Notes: generated by a model from the letters alone, not told the origin. Positions 15,614-24,397 are shown, counted from the stretch's first letter. The stretch is 64,000 nucleotides of DNA from Desulfosporosinus sp. OT (GCF_000224515.1 NZ_AGAF01000278.1:40975-104974), one strand, 5' to 3'. Numbers and translations are program-made.

Positions 15614-16969
15614 ATGAGTGAAGGATGCATCATTGAAACGCCACCAACCACACCATCCGGTGGCTGGTCCGATCTATGGAAAAAAGAGGATTATTGGGCA
15701 GTCTGGTTAGGCTTAGGGGTCGTAGCAGCTGCAATATTACTTTGGCTCACAGGCAGTACCTTTATGAAGTGGGTAGCAATCAGCGTGCCTAGTTACTCTG
15801 ATTTTGGCAAGGCAACCACTTACCTCAGCAGTCATGTAGGTGCGATCTTCGGACTATATCTATTTTTCTTAATATTGTTTTCCGCAGCAGTAAAAGTCCT
15901 TGGTCACAAATTAAGTCAATTCATTCCAGGATTTACCGTTTTATTTATTATGAGCATTGTTGTCACGGTTGTGGGTTCTTGGGATGTAATGAAAAAATAC
16001 AACCTAGAAGCTCCACTTCTTGCTCTTGCAGTTGGGCTTATTATCGGCAATTTTGTTAAACTACCAAGATTTATGGATGCCTCGTTACGGACAGAGTTCT
16101 TCGTCAAAACTGGTATTGTACTAATGGGTGCGACCCTTCCTTTTACCTTAATAATGCAATCCGGCCCGATGGCATTCCTTCAAGCAACCATAATTGCTGT
16201 GACCACGTATCTCACGATCTACTGGGCCGGAACCCGTCTCTTTGGTTTAAATAAGCGATACGCAGCCACACTTGCAGCTGGAGGATCGATTTGCGGTGTA
16301 TCCGCTTCGATTGCTATCGGAGGTGCAGTTAAAGCAGAGAAACAGGATGTATGTGTTTCTATTTCCTTAGTCATCGTGTGGGCCATCGTCATGATTTTTG
16401 CCCTCCCAGTCTTTATTAAAGCTTTAGGAATTGCTCCCGGTCCTGCAGGAGCTTGGATTGGAACCTCTGAGTTCGCCGATGCAGCTGGAATGGCAGCTGC
16501 TGCATCCATTAACGAGCAAGCGATTAAAACCTTTACCTTGATGAAAGTTGTTGGCCGCGACATGTTCGTTGGAATCTGGTGCTTCATCATGGCTTATATC
16601 TCGATTACAAAATGGGAGAAGAGAGAAGATGGCACCAAACCTAAGGCTGGTGAAATGTGGACCCGCTTCCCAAAATTCGTTTTAGGCTTCTTTGTTGCTT
16701 CGATTATTATCACCATTTTAGTTGCGAGTGTTGATGCCGCGACATCCAAAGCAATTACTGCTCAAATCATTTCTCCCATTAAGGAATTGAGAGGTTGGGC
16801 CTTCATTTTTACTTTCCTTTCGATTGGCTTAACCACTCGCTTTAAAGATCTTACCTCTGTGGGTTGGAAACCTTTTGCAGCGTTTACCACAGGTGTCTTC
16901 GTTAACGTACCTCTCGGTTATCTCCTTTCAGTCGTAGTGATGGGCGGTTACTGGGCTTTAGTAAAATAG
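15614..16969 (+). CDS. YeiH-family putative sulfate exporter, paralogue 2 (sigma-54 controlled)
   Basis: A 451-residue membrane protein colinear with paralogue 1, including the GGWSDLW start region, the N-terminal membrane extension, GSICGVSASIAIGG, VKAEKQ, EFADAAGMAAAASINEQAIK and a GWKPFAAFT motif near the end. ATG 15614 follows AAAAAGGAG. It differs from paralogue 1 in regulation: a -24/-12 promoter and paired activator sites lie upstream, and a membrane sensor kinase with an NtrC-type activator is encoded 0.5 kb downstream. This suggests that export is switched on by an external or periplasmic-side signal such as accumulating sulfur oxyanion. Substrate unproven. Confidence 0.87.
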   Translation: MSEGCIIETPPTTPSGGWSDLWKKEDYWAVWLGLGVVAAAILLWLTGSTFMKWVAISVPSYSDFGKATTYLSSHVGAIFGLYLFFLILFSAAVKVLGHKLSQFIPGFTVLFIMSIVVTVVGSWDVMKKYNLEAPLLALAVGLIIGNFVKLPRFMDASLRTEFFVKTGIVLMGATLPFTLIMQSGPMAFLQATIIAVTTYLTIYWAGTRLFGLNKRYAATLAAGGSICGVSASIAIGGAVKAEKQDVCVSISLVIVWAIVMIFALPVFIKALGIAPGPAGAWIGTSEFADAAGMAAAASINEQAIKTFTLMKVVGRDMFVGIWCFIMAYISITKWEKREDGTKPKAGEMWTRFPKFVLGFFVASIIITILVASVDAATSKAITAQIISPIKELRGWAFIFTFLSIGLTTRFKDLTSVGWKPFAAFTTGVFVNVPLGYLLSVVVMGGYWALVK

Positions 16970-17016
16970 CAAATTCGGTTTAATCCAATATCATTAAATT
17001 TGATCTGATCTAATCG

Positions 17017-17054
17017 CAAGAAGCCCTCCCAACGTCTGGGGGGCTTCTTGTTGT
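17017..17054 (+). terminator. intrinsic terminator of yeiH-2
   Basis: CAAGAAGCCCTCCC pairs with GGGGGGCTTCTTG around AACGTCT, followed by TTGTCTTT. Confidence 0.8.
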
Positions 17055-17100
17055 CTTTCAGCGAACTCATCTTACCCAACAACCTAAATCCGACATAAAC

Positions 17101-17128
17101 TTGAACAGTCTTGTTATATACTTATAAA
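17101..17128 (+). promoter_or_regulatory. sigma-A promoter ahead of the 41-codon ORF
   Basis: TTGAAC and TATAAA with a 16-base spacer, about 55 bases upstream of the small membrane ORF. Confidence 0.55.
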
Positions 17129-17181
17129 GAATTCAGTTATATTTTATAGGCGATTATTTACAGTATGAGGAGGAGCTAGAG

Positions 17182-17307
17182 TTGAACATTTTTGACCCTA
17201 AGAATCCTATTATCAATAGAATCCTCGACTTTTGCTTTCCTGTATTGGTCACCTATTCTATTGCAATAATACTGCTAATAATATTAGATTTATTATCACA
17301 TCGGTAG
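17182..17307 (+). CDS. 41-residue single-span membrane protein
   Basis: TTG 17182 follows a strong GAGGAGG site. The product starts NIFDPKNPIINRILDFCFPV and continues with one hydrophobic helix (LVTYSIAIILLIILDLL) ending SHR. It has its own promoter and a terminator directly after it, which makes a chance ORF unlikely. It sits between the sigma-54-controlled exporter and the sensor kinase and might be a small subunit or modulator of one of them; that is inference. No family recognised. Confidence 0.55.
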   Translation: MNIFDPKNPIINRILDFCFPVLVTYSIAIILLIILDLLSHR

Positions 17308-17347
17308 TCCGTAATGGTATTGTAATGTGAATATTTCAATACTGTCC

Positions 17348-17387
17348 AGGGAGTAGACTGAGTAAAAAAGTCTACCCTCTTTTTTAT
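17348..17387 (+). terminator. terminator after the 41-codon ORF
   Basis: AGGGAGTAGACT pairs with AGTCTACCCT (one bulge), followed by six T residues. Confidence 0.8.
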
Positions 17388-17496
17388 TGAAAACTCTATT
17401 TAAGGGAACAAAAAATAGTAAGCTCGTGCTACACTAAGAGTACACACGTCGTCATTTGTGCCTATGCGATGAAAAACAGCGGATGGGGGCCAAAAG

Positions 17497-19638
17497 TTGA
17501 AAAAAAGCTCAATTCCTTGGTGGATGCGCATTAAAGTCCATTTTCTTTTGTTTGGAGTCACTATGTCCATTCTTCCTCTGTTCTTTCTTGGGTATCTAGG
17601 TTTTACATCGGTGCGACAGAATCTACAAAAAGACATCTATGAACAGAACTTTGAGCAAGTAACCGTTCTGGCCGATGAAATGCGGGACCTCCTCGCCAAT
17701 ATTGAGAACAGCTTGACCCTTACGAAGGCAACAAGCGCCTACGCTCTGATTGGGAAGGATGAAACCGCACGTCAGATTATTTTGGAAACGCTTTTACAAA
17801 AAGAGTCCTTTATCGAAGAAATAAAGGTTTCAGATAAAAATTTTAACGTCATCGATCAAATCGCTTTCCAAGAAGGTATTTCCTCTTATTCCTCTGCTGC
17901 GAAAATTGAAAACCCGATCTCCCCGGAAAAGTCCTCTGCTCTGAGTGACGTGTTTTTCTCGAATGACGGACGCCCCGAGATCTACGTAACTACAACCGTT
18001 CAAGACCCCAAGACTAGGGACAGAATCGGATATTTGCAAGCGAAAGTAGACTTAAAAGGGATCATCGGCCGATATCTTAATCTACGGTTGGGTGAGGGGG
18101 AGTACGTATTTTTAGTTGATCATGACGGCAATTTAATAGGCAATACCGACACTAGTCTTGTTTCGCATCATGAGGAGATTCGTCAAAATCCTGCAGTTCA
18201 GAGTTTTCTGGAGGGGGAGGCATCTTCTCCGGGAAGTGAGTACAAAAATCTTGACGGCGTGACCGTCATCGGAGCATTCGCTTCAGTGGGTGCCCCGAAT
18301 TGGGCAGTATTTATCGAACAGCCGGCCCGTGAAGCGAATAGACCAATCTTTGAATTTGCTTTGCGACTCATCGTAATTGCTATCTTAATCATGGCTCTTG
18401 TCATGATTTTAAGTATTTCTTTTGGTTTAAAGGTGGTTCATCCGATTGAAAATCTTGAGGCTCAAGTCCGACGAATCATTTTAACGGGTGACTTGGAATC
18501 CCATATTCCAATGGAGAGTTGGGATGAAATCGGGAGGCTAGTCAAATCCTTTAATCAATTATTGAATTCATTGGATCAAAAGAATGAAAACCTAAAAGAC
18601 GAAAAAGAGCTGTTAACCACTGTTGTTGACGGCGTTGGTGTCGGAATGGTGCTTTTAAATCCTGAAAAGAAGATTATTTGGTGGAATACGAAGTTTGCTG
18701 AATGGTTTGGCGGTCATTTAGCAAATCTCCCGTGTGACCAAGTTGTTAACGGAGAAAGAATGGAGAGTATTCACCCCGAAAATGTCCGTAATATTTCTGT
18801 TTTTGTGAATGAGGAACGCCGCCACTTCCGTAAGATGTATTATGAGTTGTCACCTGATAATCCAGAGAATGCGGCTTACTTGTTACTACTTGACGATGTA
18901 ACTCAAGAAGTCGAAATGGAAGCCCGCATGATTGAGACAGATAAAATGGCAGCCCTTGGACTTTTGGCCTCGGGAGTAGCTCATGAAATAAACAATCCCT
19001 TAGCTGTCGTTGCAGCCCATAGTGAAGACTTACTGGACCGCTTGAATGAAGAAGAGCAAGAACCAACCCGAGAGGAAATCAAGACTGGTTTTAAGATCGT
19101 CTTAGAGCAAATCGTCCGCTGTAAGCAGATTACAAATCGATTACTTGGTTTTGCCCGCAAGCGCAGCAATGGAAATGACCTCATTGATATTGGTGTTGCC
19201 AGCGTGCAAACACTTGGACTTTTAGATCACAAGACAAAACAAAAGCAGATCAAAATTGAGCTTGAAATGGGAAATAGTCTCTTTGTTCTGGGAAATGAAA
19301 ATGAGTGGCAGCAAGTGGTTCTCAATCTAATCAACAACGCTTTAGATGCCTCCACAGCAGGAGGAGCGATCGAAGTTAAAGGCTATTGCGAAGGTGAAAA
19401 AATTCATTTTATGATCAAGGATTATGGCGAAGGAATTCCACAAATCAATCTCAAGAAGGCTTTCGACCCGTTTTTTACAACGAAATCCGTGGGACAAGGA
19501 ACAGGCTTGGGATTATACGTAAGTTATGGAATTGTTCAGAAAATGCAAGGCGATATGGCCTTAGATAGTACGGAAGGTCAAGGAACATGTGTAAAGATAA
19601 CCTTACCTCTCCATAAGGCAGGAGATTACAGCAAATGA
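17497..19638 (+). CDS. membrane sensor histidine kinase of an NtrC-type system
   Basis: A 713-residue kinase, TTG start behind GGATGGGGG. A first membrane span at about residues 9-31 and a second at 286-308 enclose a Cache-like extracytoplasmic sensor of about 250 residues ([35 protein letters not shown]). A HAMP linker, a PAS-like region (about 370-460) and the catalytic core follow: the phospho-accepting H496 lies in [15 protein letters not shown], then [10 protein letters not shown] and [20 protein letters not shown] for ATP binding. The design is that of ZraS/DctB-type kinases that sense small molecules outside the cell. Its stop overlaps the ATG of the regulator gene, so the two are coupled. 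Confidence 0.92.
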   Translation: MKKSSIPWWMRIKVHFLLFGVTMSILPLFFLGYLGFTSVRQNLQKDIYEQNFEQVTVLADEMRDLLANIENSLTLTKATSAYALIGKDETARQIILETLLQKESFIEEIKVSDKNFNVIDQIAFQEGISSYSSAAKIENPISPEKSSALSDVFFSNDGRPEIYVTTTVQDPKTRDRIGYLQAKVDLKGIIGRYLNLRLGEGEYVFLVDHDGNLIGNTDTSLVSHHEEIRQNPAVQSFLEGEASSPGSEYKNLDGVTVIGAFASVGAPNWAVFIEQPAREANRPIFEFALRLIVIAILIMALVMILSISFGLKVVHPIENLEAQVRRIILTGDLESHIPMESWDEIGRLVKSFNQLLNSLDQKNENLKDEKELLTTVVDGVGVGMVLLNPEKKIIWWNTKFAEWFGGHLANLPCDQVVNGERMESIHPENVRNISVFVNEERRHFRKMYYELSPDNPENAAYLLLLDDVTQEVEMEARMIETDKMAALGLLASGVAHEINNPLAVVAAHSEDLLDRLNEEEQEPTREEIKTGFKIVLEQIVRCKQITNRLLGFARKRSNGNDLIDIGVASVQTLGLLDHKTKQKQIKIELEMGNSLFVLGNENEWQQVVLNLINNALDASTAGGAIEVKGYCEGEKIHFMIKDYGEGIPQINLKKAFDPFFTTKSVGQGTGLGLYVSYGIVQKMQGDMALDSTEGQGTCVKITLPLHKAGDYSK

Positions 19639-21032
19639 AGCACTATCCAAAGATTCTAATCTTAGACGATGAGGAAGCTTTGCGCGCGATTATCGCTCAG
19701 CGCTTGAAGCGTAAAGGCTATGAAATAGTGGAAGCCGGCACAGCTGAAGAAGGGTTATCCCTTCTCAAAGAAACTTTAATCGATACTGTCCTGTTAGATA
19801 TTAAGCTACCTGACGGTGACGGACTTATCCTTTTACCAAAGATCAAACAACTCCAACCTGATCTCCAAGTCGTGATGTTAACAGGAAATGGGACGATTGA
19901 GTCAGCCATTGAAGCCATGAAACATGGCGCATATGATTACTTGACCAAACCTTGTAACTTGTCTGAGCTGGAAATTACGTTGCAAAAAGCCCTTGAAAAA
20001 CGGATGTTACTGTTGGAAAATACAGGGCTCAGACAGGTTGTGAACCGACAAACTCCAGAATTAAAAATCATCGCTGATAGCGCACCCATGGGAGCACTCC
20101 TGGAGATGACCCGTAAGGTTGCTCAAACGGATACATCAGTCCTTATCCAAGGCGAAAGCGGCGTGGGTAAGGAATTGATAGCTCAAGCAATCCATCTTTG
20201 TAGCTCAAGGGTCAACCACCCCTGCGTTCCTGTAAACGCTGGCGCAATTCCAGAGTCATTAATCGAGAGTGAGCTTTTTGGCCACGAAAAAGGAGCCTTT
20301 ACAGGAGCAGGAACTCAAAAAATCGGGTTAGTGGAAATGGCTGATAATGGCACTCTCTTTCTCGATGAAATCGGTGAAATGCCCTTATCTATCCAAGTAA
20401 AGCTGCTCCGGTTTTTAGAAAGCGGGGAATTCCGACGTGTTGGAGATACGCGACTCCGCCGAGTAGATGTTCGGATTGTCGCAGCAACTAATAGAAACCT
20501 TCAGCAGGAGATCAGCCAAGGACGTTTTCGTGAAGATTTGTTTTATCGCTTAAATGGCTTAACCTTAATCGTCCCCCCGCTGCGCGAACGGCGGGATGAT
20601 ATCCTTCCACTTGTAAATCATTTCCTGAAAAATCAGAGCAAAAAGAAATTACTTCATCATGATTATGTTTTATTACAAGAAACGCAAGAACTATTGCTAA
20701 ATTATGATTTTCCAGGTAATGTTCGTGAACTCTTTCATCTCATCGAGCGCGGACAAATCTTGTCTACAGGTGGAAGGATTGCTCCTCAAGATATTTGGGG
20801 GAAATTAGAGCAAGCTCTGAAGGCCTCCCCCTCTTTAGATTCCGACGAAGGTTTTTTTGATCTATTCCGAGACAATCGTTATCCATCCTTAGAAGACGTT
20901 GAAAAGCACTATATTTTAGCTACTCTAAAAAAAGTTAAGGGCAATAAAACCCAAGCAGCAAATTTATTAGGAATCAGTGTACGGAATCTGTATCGTAAGA
21001 TACAAGGTTATGAGAACAACGATCTTCTCTAG
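19635..21032 (+). CDS. NtrC-family sigma-54-dependent response regulator
   Basis: A 465-residue activator with the three expected parts: a receiver with phospho-acceptor D55 (DTVLLDIKLPDGDG), an AAA+ domain with Walker A GESGVGKE (173-180), the sigma-54-contacting GAFTGA loop (220-225) and LFLDEIGEM, and a Fis-type helix-turn-helix at the end (KTQAANLLGISVRNLYRKIQ). GAFTGA is intact, so it should activate sigma-54 promoters. The only clear -24/-12 promoter I found in the window is the one ahead of yeiH-2, where two palindromic sites lie at enhancer distance. A dispersed repeat (copy C) begins 6 bases after the stop. Confidence 0.95.
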   Translation: MKHYPKILILDDEEALRAIIAQRLKRKGYEIVEAGTAEEGLSLLKETLIDTVLLDIKLPDGDGLILLPKIKQLQPDLQVVMLTGNGTIESAIEAMKHGAYDYLTKPCNLSELEITLQKALEKRMLLLENTGLRQVVNRQTPELKIIADSAPMGALLEMTRKVAQTDTSVLIQGESGVGKELIAQAIHLCSSRVNHPCVPVNAGAIPESLIESELFGHEKGAFTGAGTQKIGLVEMADNGTLFLDEIGEMPLSIQVKLLRFLESGEFRRVGDTRLRRVDVRIVAATNRNLQQEISQGRFREDLFYRLNGLTLIVPPLRERRDDILPLVNHFLKNQSKKKLLHHDYVLLQETQELLLNYDFPGNVRELFHLIERGQILSTGGRIAPQDIWGKLEQALKASPSLDSDEGFFDLFRDNRYPSLEDVEKHYILATLKKVKGNKTQAANLLGISVRNLYRKIQGYENNDLL

Positions 21033-21037
21033 GACCG

Positions 21038-21137
21038 TAAAGAAAACTTGGCTGGCGCCCACACTAAGACACTGTCTTCGCAGGGATTAGCCCTTCTTGC
21101 AGCATATAACGTAAGTTTATGCTTTCTGATAGTACAA
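21038..21137 (+). repeat. dispersed ~100 bp repeat, copy C
   Basis: Same orientation and nearly the same sequence as copy A: TAAAGAAAACTTGGCTGGCG, AAGACACTGTCTTCG, TAACGTAAGTTTAT and TTTCTGAT ending GTACAA. It lies between the regulator gene and the convergent HD gene. Confidence 0.85.
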
Positions 21138-21152
21138 TAAAAAGGGCTCCTC

Positions 21153-21779
21153 CTAATTCTTGTTATTTAAATATCGGTGGCATTTTTCTAAGAAAGTTAT
21201 TATGCCTTTCTCCTCAGCCAGCTTTTTATCAAGGGTCATATCCCCTCTTCCTAAGCGATCGCATAATCCAAGAAGTGCTATCTCGTCAAGGGAAACCTCA
21301 GCAGCCATTCTTTTAATATCTGCAAAAGGTAATCCCTTAGTAACGAAGAGTATTTGCATATGCCACCTTACCATTTTGGAAACTTGATTTATAAATTCCT
21401 TGTCATCACTAAGTTCCGCAAGAAATTTAGCAGAAAGCCTCTCCCCCAATTTATCATGATCGTATGCGGTTATTCTTCCTTTCGTCATCTTTGTGGTGGC
21501 AGCTTTGCCCAAATCATGGAGTAAAGCTGACCACATAAGTACTTTGGGATTTTGGCTGAGATTTTTCCGTTCCGCTGCATTATCTAAAACTAACATTGTA
21601 TGGTTCCAAGCACTCCCTTCTGGGTGATGCTGCGGAGATTGAGGTACTTCCTTTAAGTCGCCCAGTAAGGTGTAAGGGTATTTTAATTCGAAGATGCCTG
21701 ATTTGCTTAATTCGATAAAGTACTTTGAAGGCTTTTTGTCATTCAGCAAATGCTCATTAATTTCAATAAATATTTGCAT
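21153..21779 (-). CDS. HD-domain phosphohydrolase
   Basis: A 208-residue cytoplasmic protein. The HD signature is clear: SAWNHTMLVLDNAA with the first His, then WSALLHDLGKAATT with the His-Asp metal pair and RITAYDHDKLGERLSAKFLA with a further His. The arrangement is that of the HD part of CCA-adding tRNA nucleotidyltransferases, but the nucleotidyltransferase half is absent, so it is a stand-alone hydrolase of nucleotide-like substrates. ATG 21779. No operon partners; it converges on the sigma-54 regulator gene. Confidence 0.8.
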   Translation of the reverse strand: MQIFIEINEHLLNDKKPSKYFIELSKSGIFELKYPYTLLGDLKEVPQSPQHHPEGSAWNHTMLVLDNAAERKNLSQNPKVLMWSALLHDLGKAATTKMTKGRITAYDHDKLGERLSAKFLAELSDDKEFINQVSKMVRWHMQILFVTKGLPFADIKRMAAEVSLDEIALLGLCDRLGRGDMTLDKKLAEEKGIITFLEKCHRYLNNKN

Positions 21780-21975
21780 CTATTTTGCTCCAATTAAACA
21801 GTATTTTAATCTATGGTTTCCCAAACTTCCTGTATTTAATGCAATCATTCTCTTGTCCCCCTCTTATTCTCGTACATCCACACTTACACACGAATCATCT
21901 ATTGACTTGTCTATGGCGATGGTTTCAACAGATTTGTTTTTGAGAAGACTGTCAATTTAGGATGAACAGTAATAC

Positions 21976-22004
21976 TTGACTATTTAATCATTCTAACGTA
22001 CAAT
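21976..22004 (+). promoter_or_regulatory. sigma-A promoter of the riboswitch operon
   Basis: TTGACT and TACAAT with a 17-base spacer, ending about 20 bases before the aptamer. Confidence 0.7.
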
Positions 22005-22022
22005 ATGCTTAATCGCATAGTT

Positions 22023-22144
22023 GAAGGGGAGTAGCTCTCGCAGCAAAGTCGTCATTTCGGGATTAAAAACCCCCGGCTTTGTTGGCAACTATTAAGTTGT
22101 AAGCAAGACCTTTACCAGAATTAACTGGTAAAGGTCTTTTTTTA
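22023..22144 (+). ncRNA. yybP-ykoY manganese riboswitch with terminator
   Basis: The aptamer hallmarks are all present: GGGGAGTAGC near the 5' side, GTCATTTCGGG and CCCCCGGCTTTGTTGGCAAC in the middle and GTAAGCAAGACCTTTACC at the 3' side. GACCTTTACCAG then pairs with CTGGTAAAGGTC and is followed by seven T residues. The terminator shares its 5' arm with the aptamer's closing strand, so binding of Mn2+ should favour read-through into the exporter gene. Confidence 0.93.
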
Positions 22145-22190
22145 TATATTTTTATGACTTTATATTGACCAAAAGAGAGGAGCTTAGGAC

Positions 22191-22868
22191 ATGGAATTTT
22201 TTTCACCAGACTTTATATCTGCCCTATTGTCCGTAATCATGATTGATTTAGTTCTCGGCGGCGACAACGCCATAATTATCGGCCTGGCCGCCCGTAATCT
22301 TCCCCAAAATAAGCAAAAAAAAGCAATCCTCTGGGGCACACTTGGAGCAGTGCTCATCCGAATAGTCGCTACCCTACTGGTTGTCTGGCTTCTGAAAATT
22401 CCTGGACTTTTGCTGGCTGGAGGACTTTTACTGATCTGGATGGCTTACAAACTTTTAGTGGAAGAAAAGAAAGAGCATCAAACTAAAGAATCTACCAGTC
22501 TATGGGTAGCTATTCGTACTATTATGGTCGCAGATGCAGCTATGGGTATCGATAACATGTTAGCCGTGGCTGGGGCCGCCCACAGTAATTTTCTCATCGT
22601 CGTGTTTGGTCTGCTCGTTAGTATTCCAATTGTTGTTTTAGGCAGTACTGTAGTTATTAAACTCATTGAACGTTTCCCTTTTATTATCTATCTGGGTTCC
22701 ATGGTAATCGCCTATACCGCTGGGAGCATGATTGTAGAAGAACCGATCCTGCATTCCTTCTTTGCTACGAATGCCTATTTGGAATGGTTAGTTATCTCAG
22801 CTATTGTGCTGGGTGTCATCATTTCCGGCAGGCTGAAAATGCATGTTAAATTACAAACCAATCATTAA
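22191..22868 (+). CDS. YjbE/TerC-family manganese exporter
   Basis: A 225-residue integral membrane protein of the TerC superfamily, YjbE branch, which is named for being riboswitch-controlled. About seven membrane segments are visible; the two acidic metal-site motifs are LVLGGDNAIIIGLAAR near the N-terminus and MVADAAMGIDNMLAVAGAAH in the middle. It lies directly behind a manganese riboswitch, which supports export of Mn2+ when the metal is in excess. ATG 22191 follows AAAGAGAGGAG. htpX follows after 44 bases in the same transcript. Confidence 0.9.
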   Translation: MEFFSPDFISALLSVIMIDLVLGGDNAIIIGLAARNLPQNKQKKAILWGTLGAVLIRIVATLLVVWLLKIPGLLLAGGLLLIWMAYKLLVEEKKEHQTKESTSLWVAIRTIMVADAAMGIDNMLAVAGAAHSNFLIVVFGLLVSIPIVVLGSTVVIKLIERFPFIIYLGSMVIAYTAGSMIVEEPILHSFFATNAYLEWLVISAIVLGVIISGRLKMHVKLQTNH

Positions 22869-22912
22869 ACTCATTTGATCTTTTATTATTTGAGAGGAGA
22901 AATGAATAAATT

Positions 22913-23761
22913 ATGACTGGATTCGGAAATCAAGCCAAAACTGTCATGCTCATGAGTTTGTTAACCATTTTAGTAGTCCTAATAGGCCAAGCTTTAGGTG
23001 GGGAAAGCGGCATGGTGCTTGCTTTCCTGCTTGCCCTCGTAATGAACTTCGGAAGCTATTGGTTTAGTGATAAAATAGCTCTGTCGATGACCAGAGCCCA
23101 GTTCGTCACTAGGGAGGAAAAACCTCAGCTATACGCGCTAGTGGAAAATCTAGCTCAGAATGCCAACCTGCCTATGCCAAAGCTCTATCTAACCCCTTCT
23201 CAACAGCCTAACGCGTTTGCTACCGGACGGAATCCGGCTCACGCAGCGGTCGCAGTGACTGCAGGTCTTCTTACTCTCCTGGATCGGAATGAGCTAGAAG
23301 GCGTAATCGCCCATGAATTAGCCCATATCAAAAACCGGGACGTTTTTATCGGTACGATCGCCGCAGTAATGGCCGGTGTGATTACGACTCTAGCTAACTG
23401 GGCCCAATGGGCTCTAATGTTTGGCGGACTTAATGGTAACGATGAAGAAGAAGGTGGCGGTCTGGCAGCCCTGCCGCTTATTATCTTAGGACCGCTTGCA
23501 GCTTTACTCGTACAAATGGCTATTTCACGTTCCAGGGAATACTTGGCAGATGCTACTGCAGCCAAAATAACAGGTCAGAGTACTGGTTTGACCAATGCCC
23601 TTCTTAAATTAGAACGCGGATCGCAAATAATTCCCATGGATGTTAATCCCGCAGCCAGTCACCTGTTCATTGTTAACCCACTTAATACCAAAAGACTGCT
23701 CTCTTTATTTAGTACTCACCCGCCAATTGAAGAGAGAGTTAAACGGTTAAACAGTCTATGA
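22913..23761 (+). CDS. htpX: membrane zinc metalloprotease HtpX
   Basis: HtpX degrades damaged membrane proteins. The 282-residue sequence has two N-terminal membrane spans, the zinc site HELAHIKNRD (His, Glu, His), two further spans in the middle, and SREYLADATAA with the third ligand Glu. ATG 22913 follows GAGGAG. It sits 44 bases behind the manganese exporter with no terminator between, so it should be under the same manganese riboswitch. Confidence 0.93.
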   Translation: MTGFGNQAKTVMLMSLLTILVVLIGQALGGESGMVLAFLLALVMNFGSYWFSDKIALSMTRAQFVTREEKPQLYALVENLAQNANLPMPKLYLTPSQQPNAFATGRNPAHAAVAVTAGLLTLLDRNELEGVIAHELAHIKNRDVFIGTIAAVMAGVITTLANWAQWALMFGGLNGNDEEEGGGLAALPLIILGPLAALLVQMAISRSREYLADATAAKITGQSTGLTNALLKLERGSQIIPMDVNPAASHLFIVNPLNTKRLLSLFSTHPPIEERVKRLNSL

Positions 23762-23846
23762 ACCTCGCGAACCTATACTTCTTTGAGAAATGGGGGTTAC
23801 CAACTCTGTGAACTCGCTTACGCTAAAGCTGAACATCGAATAAGGA

Positions 23847-23870
23847 ACACCCACTGATAGAAGTGGGTGT
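23847..23870. repeat. 9-bp hairpin between htpX and the secreted protein
   Basis: ACACCCACT-GATAGA-AGTGGGTGT is a perfect stem-loop without a T run. It may end the htpX transcript or be the leftover of a mobile element end; the sequence does not decide. Confidence 0.5.
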
Positions 23871-23968
23871 CTGAGAATTGATTAATCAAGTTATAATCAC
23901 GAAGTAAGCAGAAATGATAATCTAAGCTTAGCAGCTATCATAACCAATAAAAATAAGGACGTGATCAT

Positions 23969-24397
23969 GTGAAATTAAAACAAATGGCTGGGACTATATC
24001 GATTATTGTAATGTTATCAACACCTACATTGGCACAAGCGCAGGTTGCTTCAGGTAAGTCAGAAATACTTCTTATGGATCAGTCCCTTGTGGACGGAGTA
24101 AACCTGAAAAGTGAACAAGCAAACGTTCTCCAAGCCAAGGTTGAAACATCAGATATAAATACAACCGGCTTAACCAATGATGAAATTAAAATACAATTTA
24201 AGGCAGCGGGTAGAGAAAAACACCTCATAACTCTTCAAGAACGTGCTAAGTCGCTCGATATTGATATTACTGACCTAAGCAATGATCAAGCAAGAAAAAA
24301 GATTAAGGCAGCAGAAAGAGCAAATACTCTAACCCGCCTTTTAGCTGACGCCAAAACACTTGGCATTGGTATTGAGTCAAAGCAGTCCACCAGATGA
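23969..24397 (+). CDS. secreted small repeat protein, copy 2
   Basis: A 142-residue paralogue of the protein at 9145-9531, with the same GTG start context (AAGGACGTG), the same signal peptide pattern (GTISIIVMLSTPTLAQA) and the same C-terminal unit (NDQARKKIKAAERANTLTRL then LADAKTLGIGI). The middle part is longer and more divergent (TTGLTNDEIKIQFKAAGREK). No lipobox. Function unknown; the conserved C-terminal unit is the part most likely to matter. Confidence 0.75.
   Translation: MKLKQMAGTISIIVMLSTPTLAQAQVASGKSEILLMDQSLVDGVNLKSEQANVLQAKVETSDINTTGLTNDEIKIQFKAAGREKHLITLQERAKSLDIDITDLSNDQARKKIKAAERANTLTRLLADAKTLGIGIESKQSTR

Noticed and set aside
21153-21779. HD protein as a tRNA CCA-adding enzyme
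   Set aside because: The nucleotidyltransferase head and its catalytic motif are absent; only the HD part matches.
23847-23870. Hairpin as the end of an IS200/IS605 element
   Set aside because: No tnpA or tnpB remnant is visible around it; a simple terminator-like stem explains it equally well.
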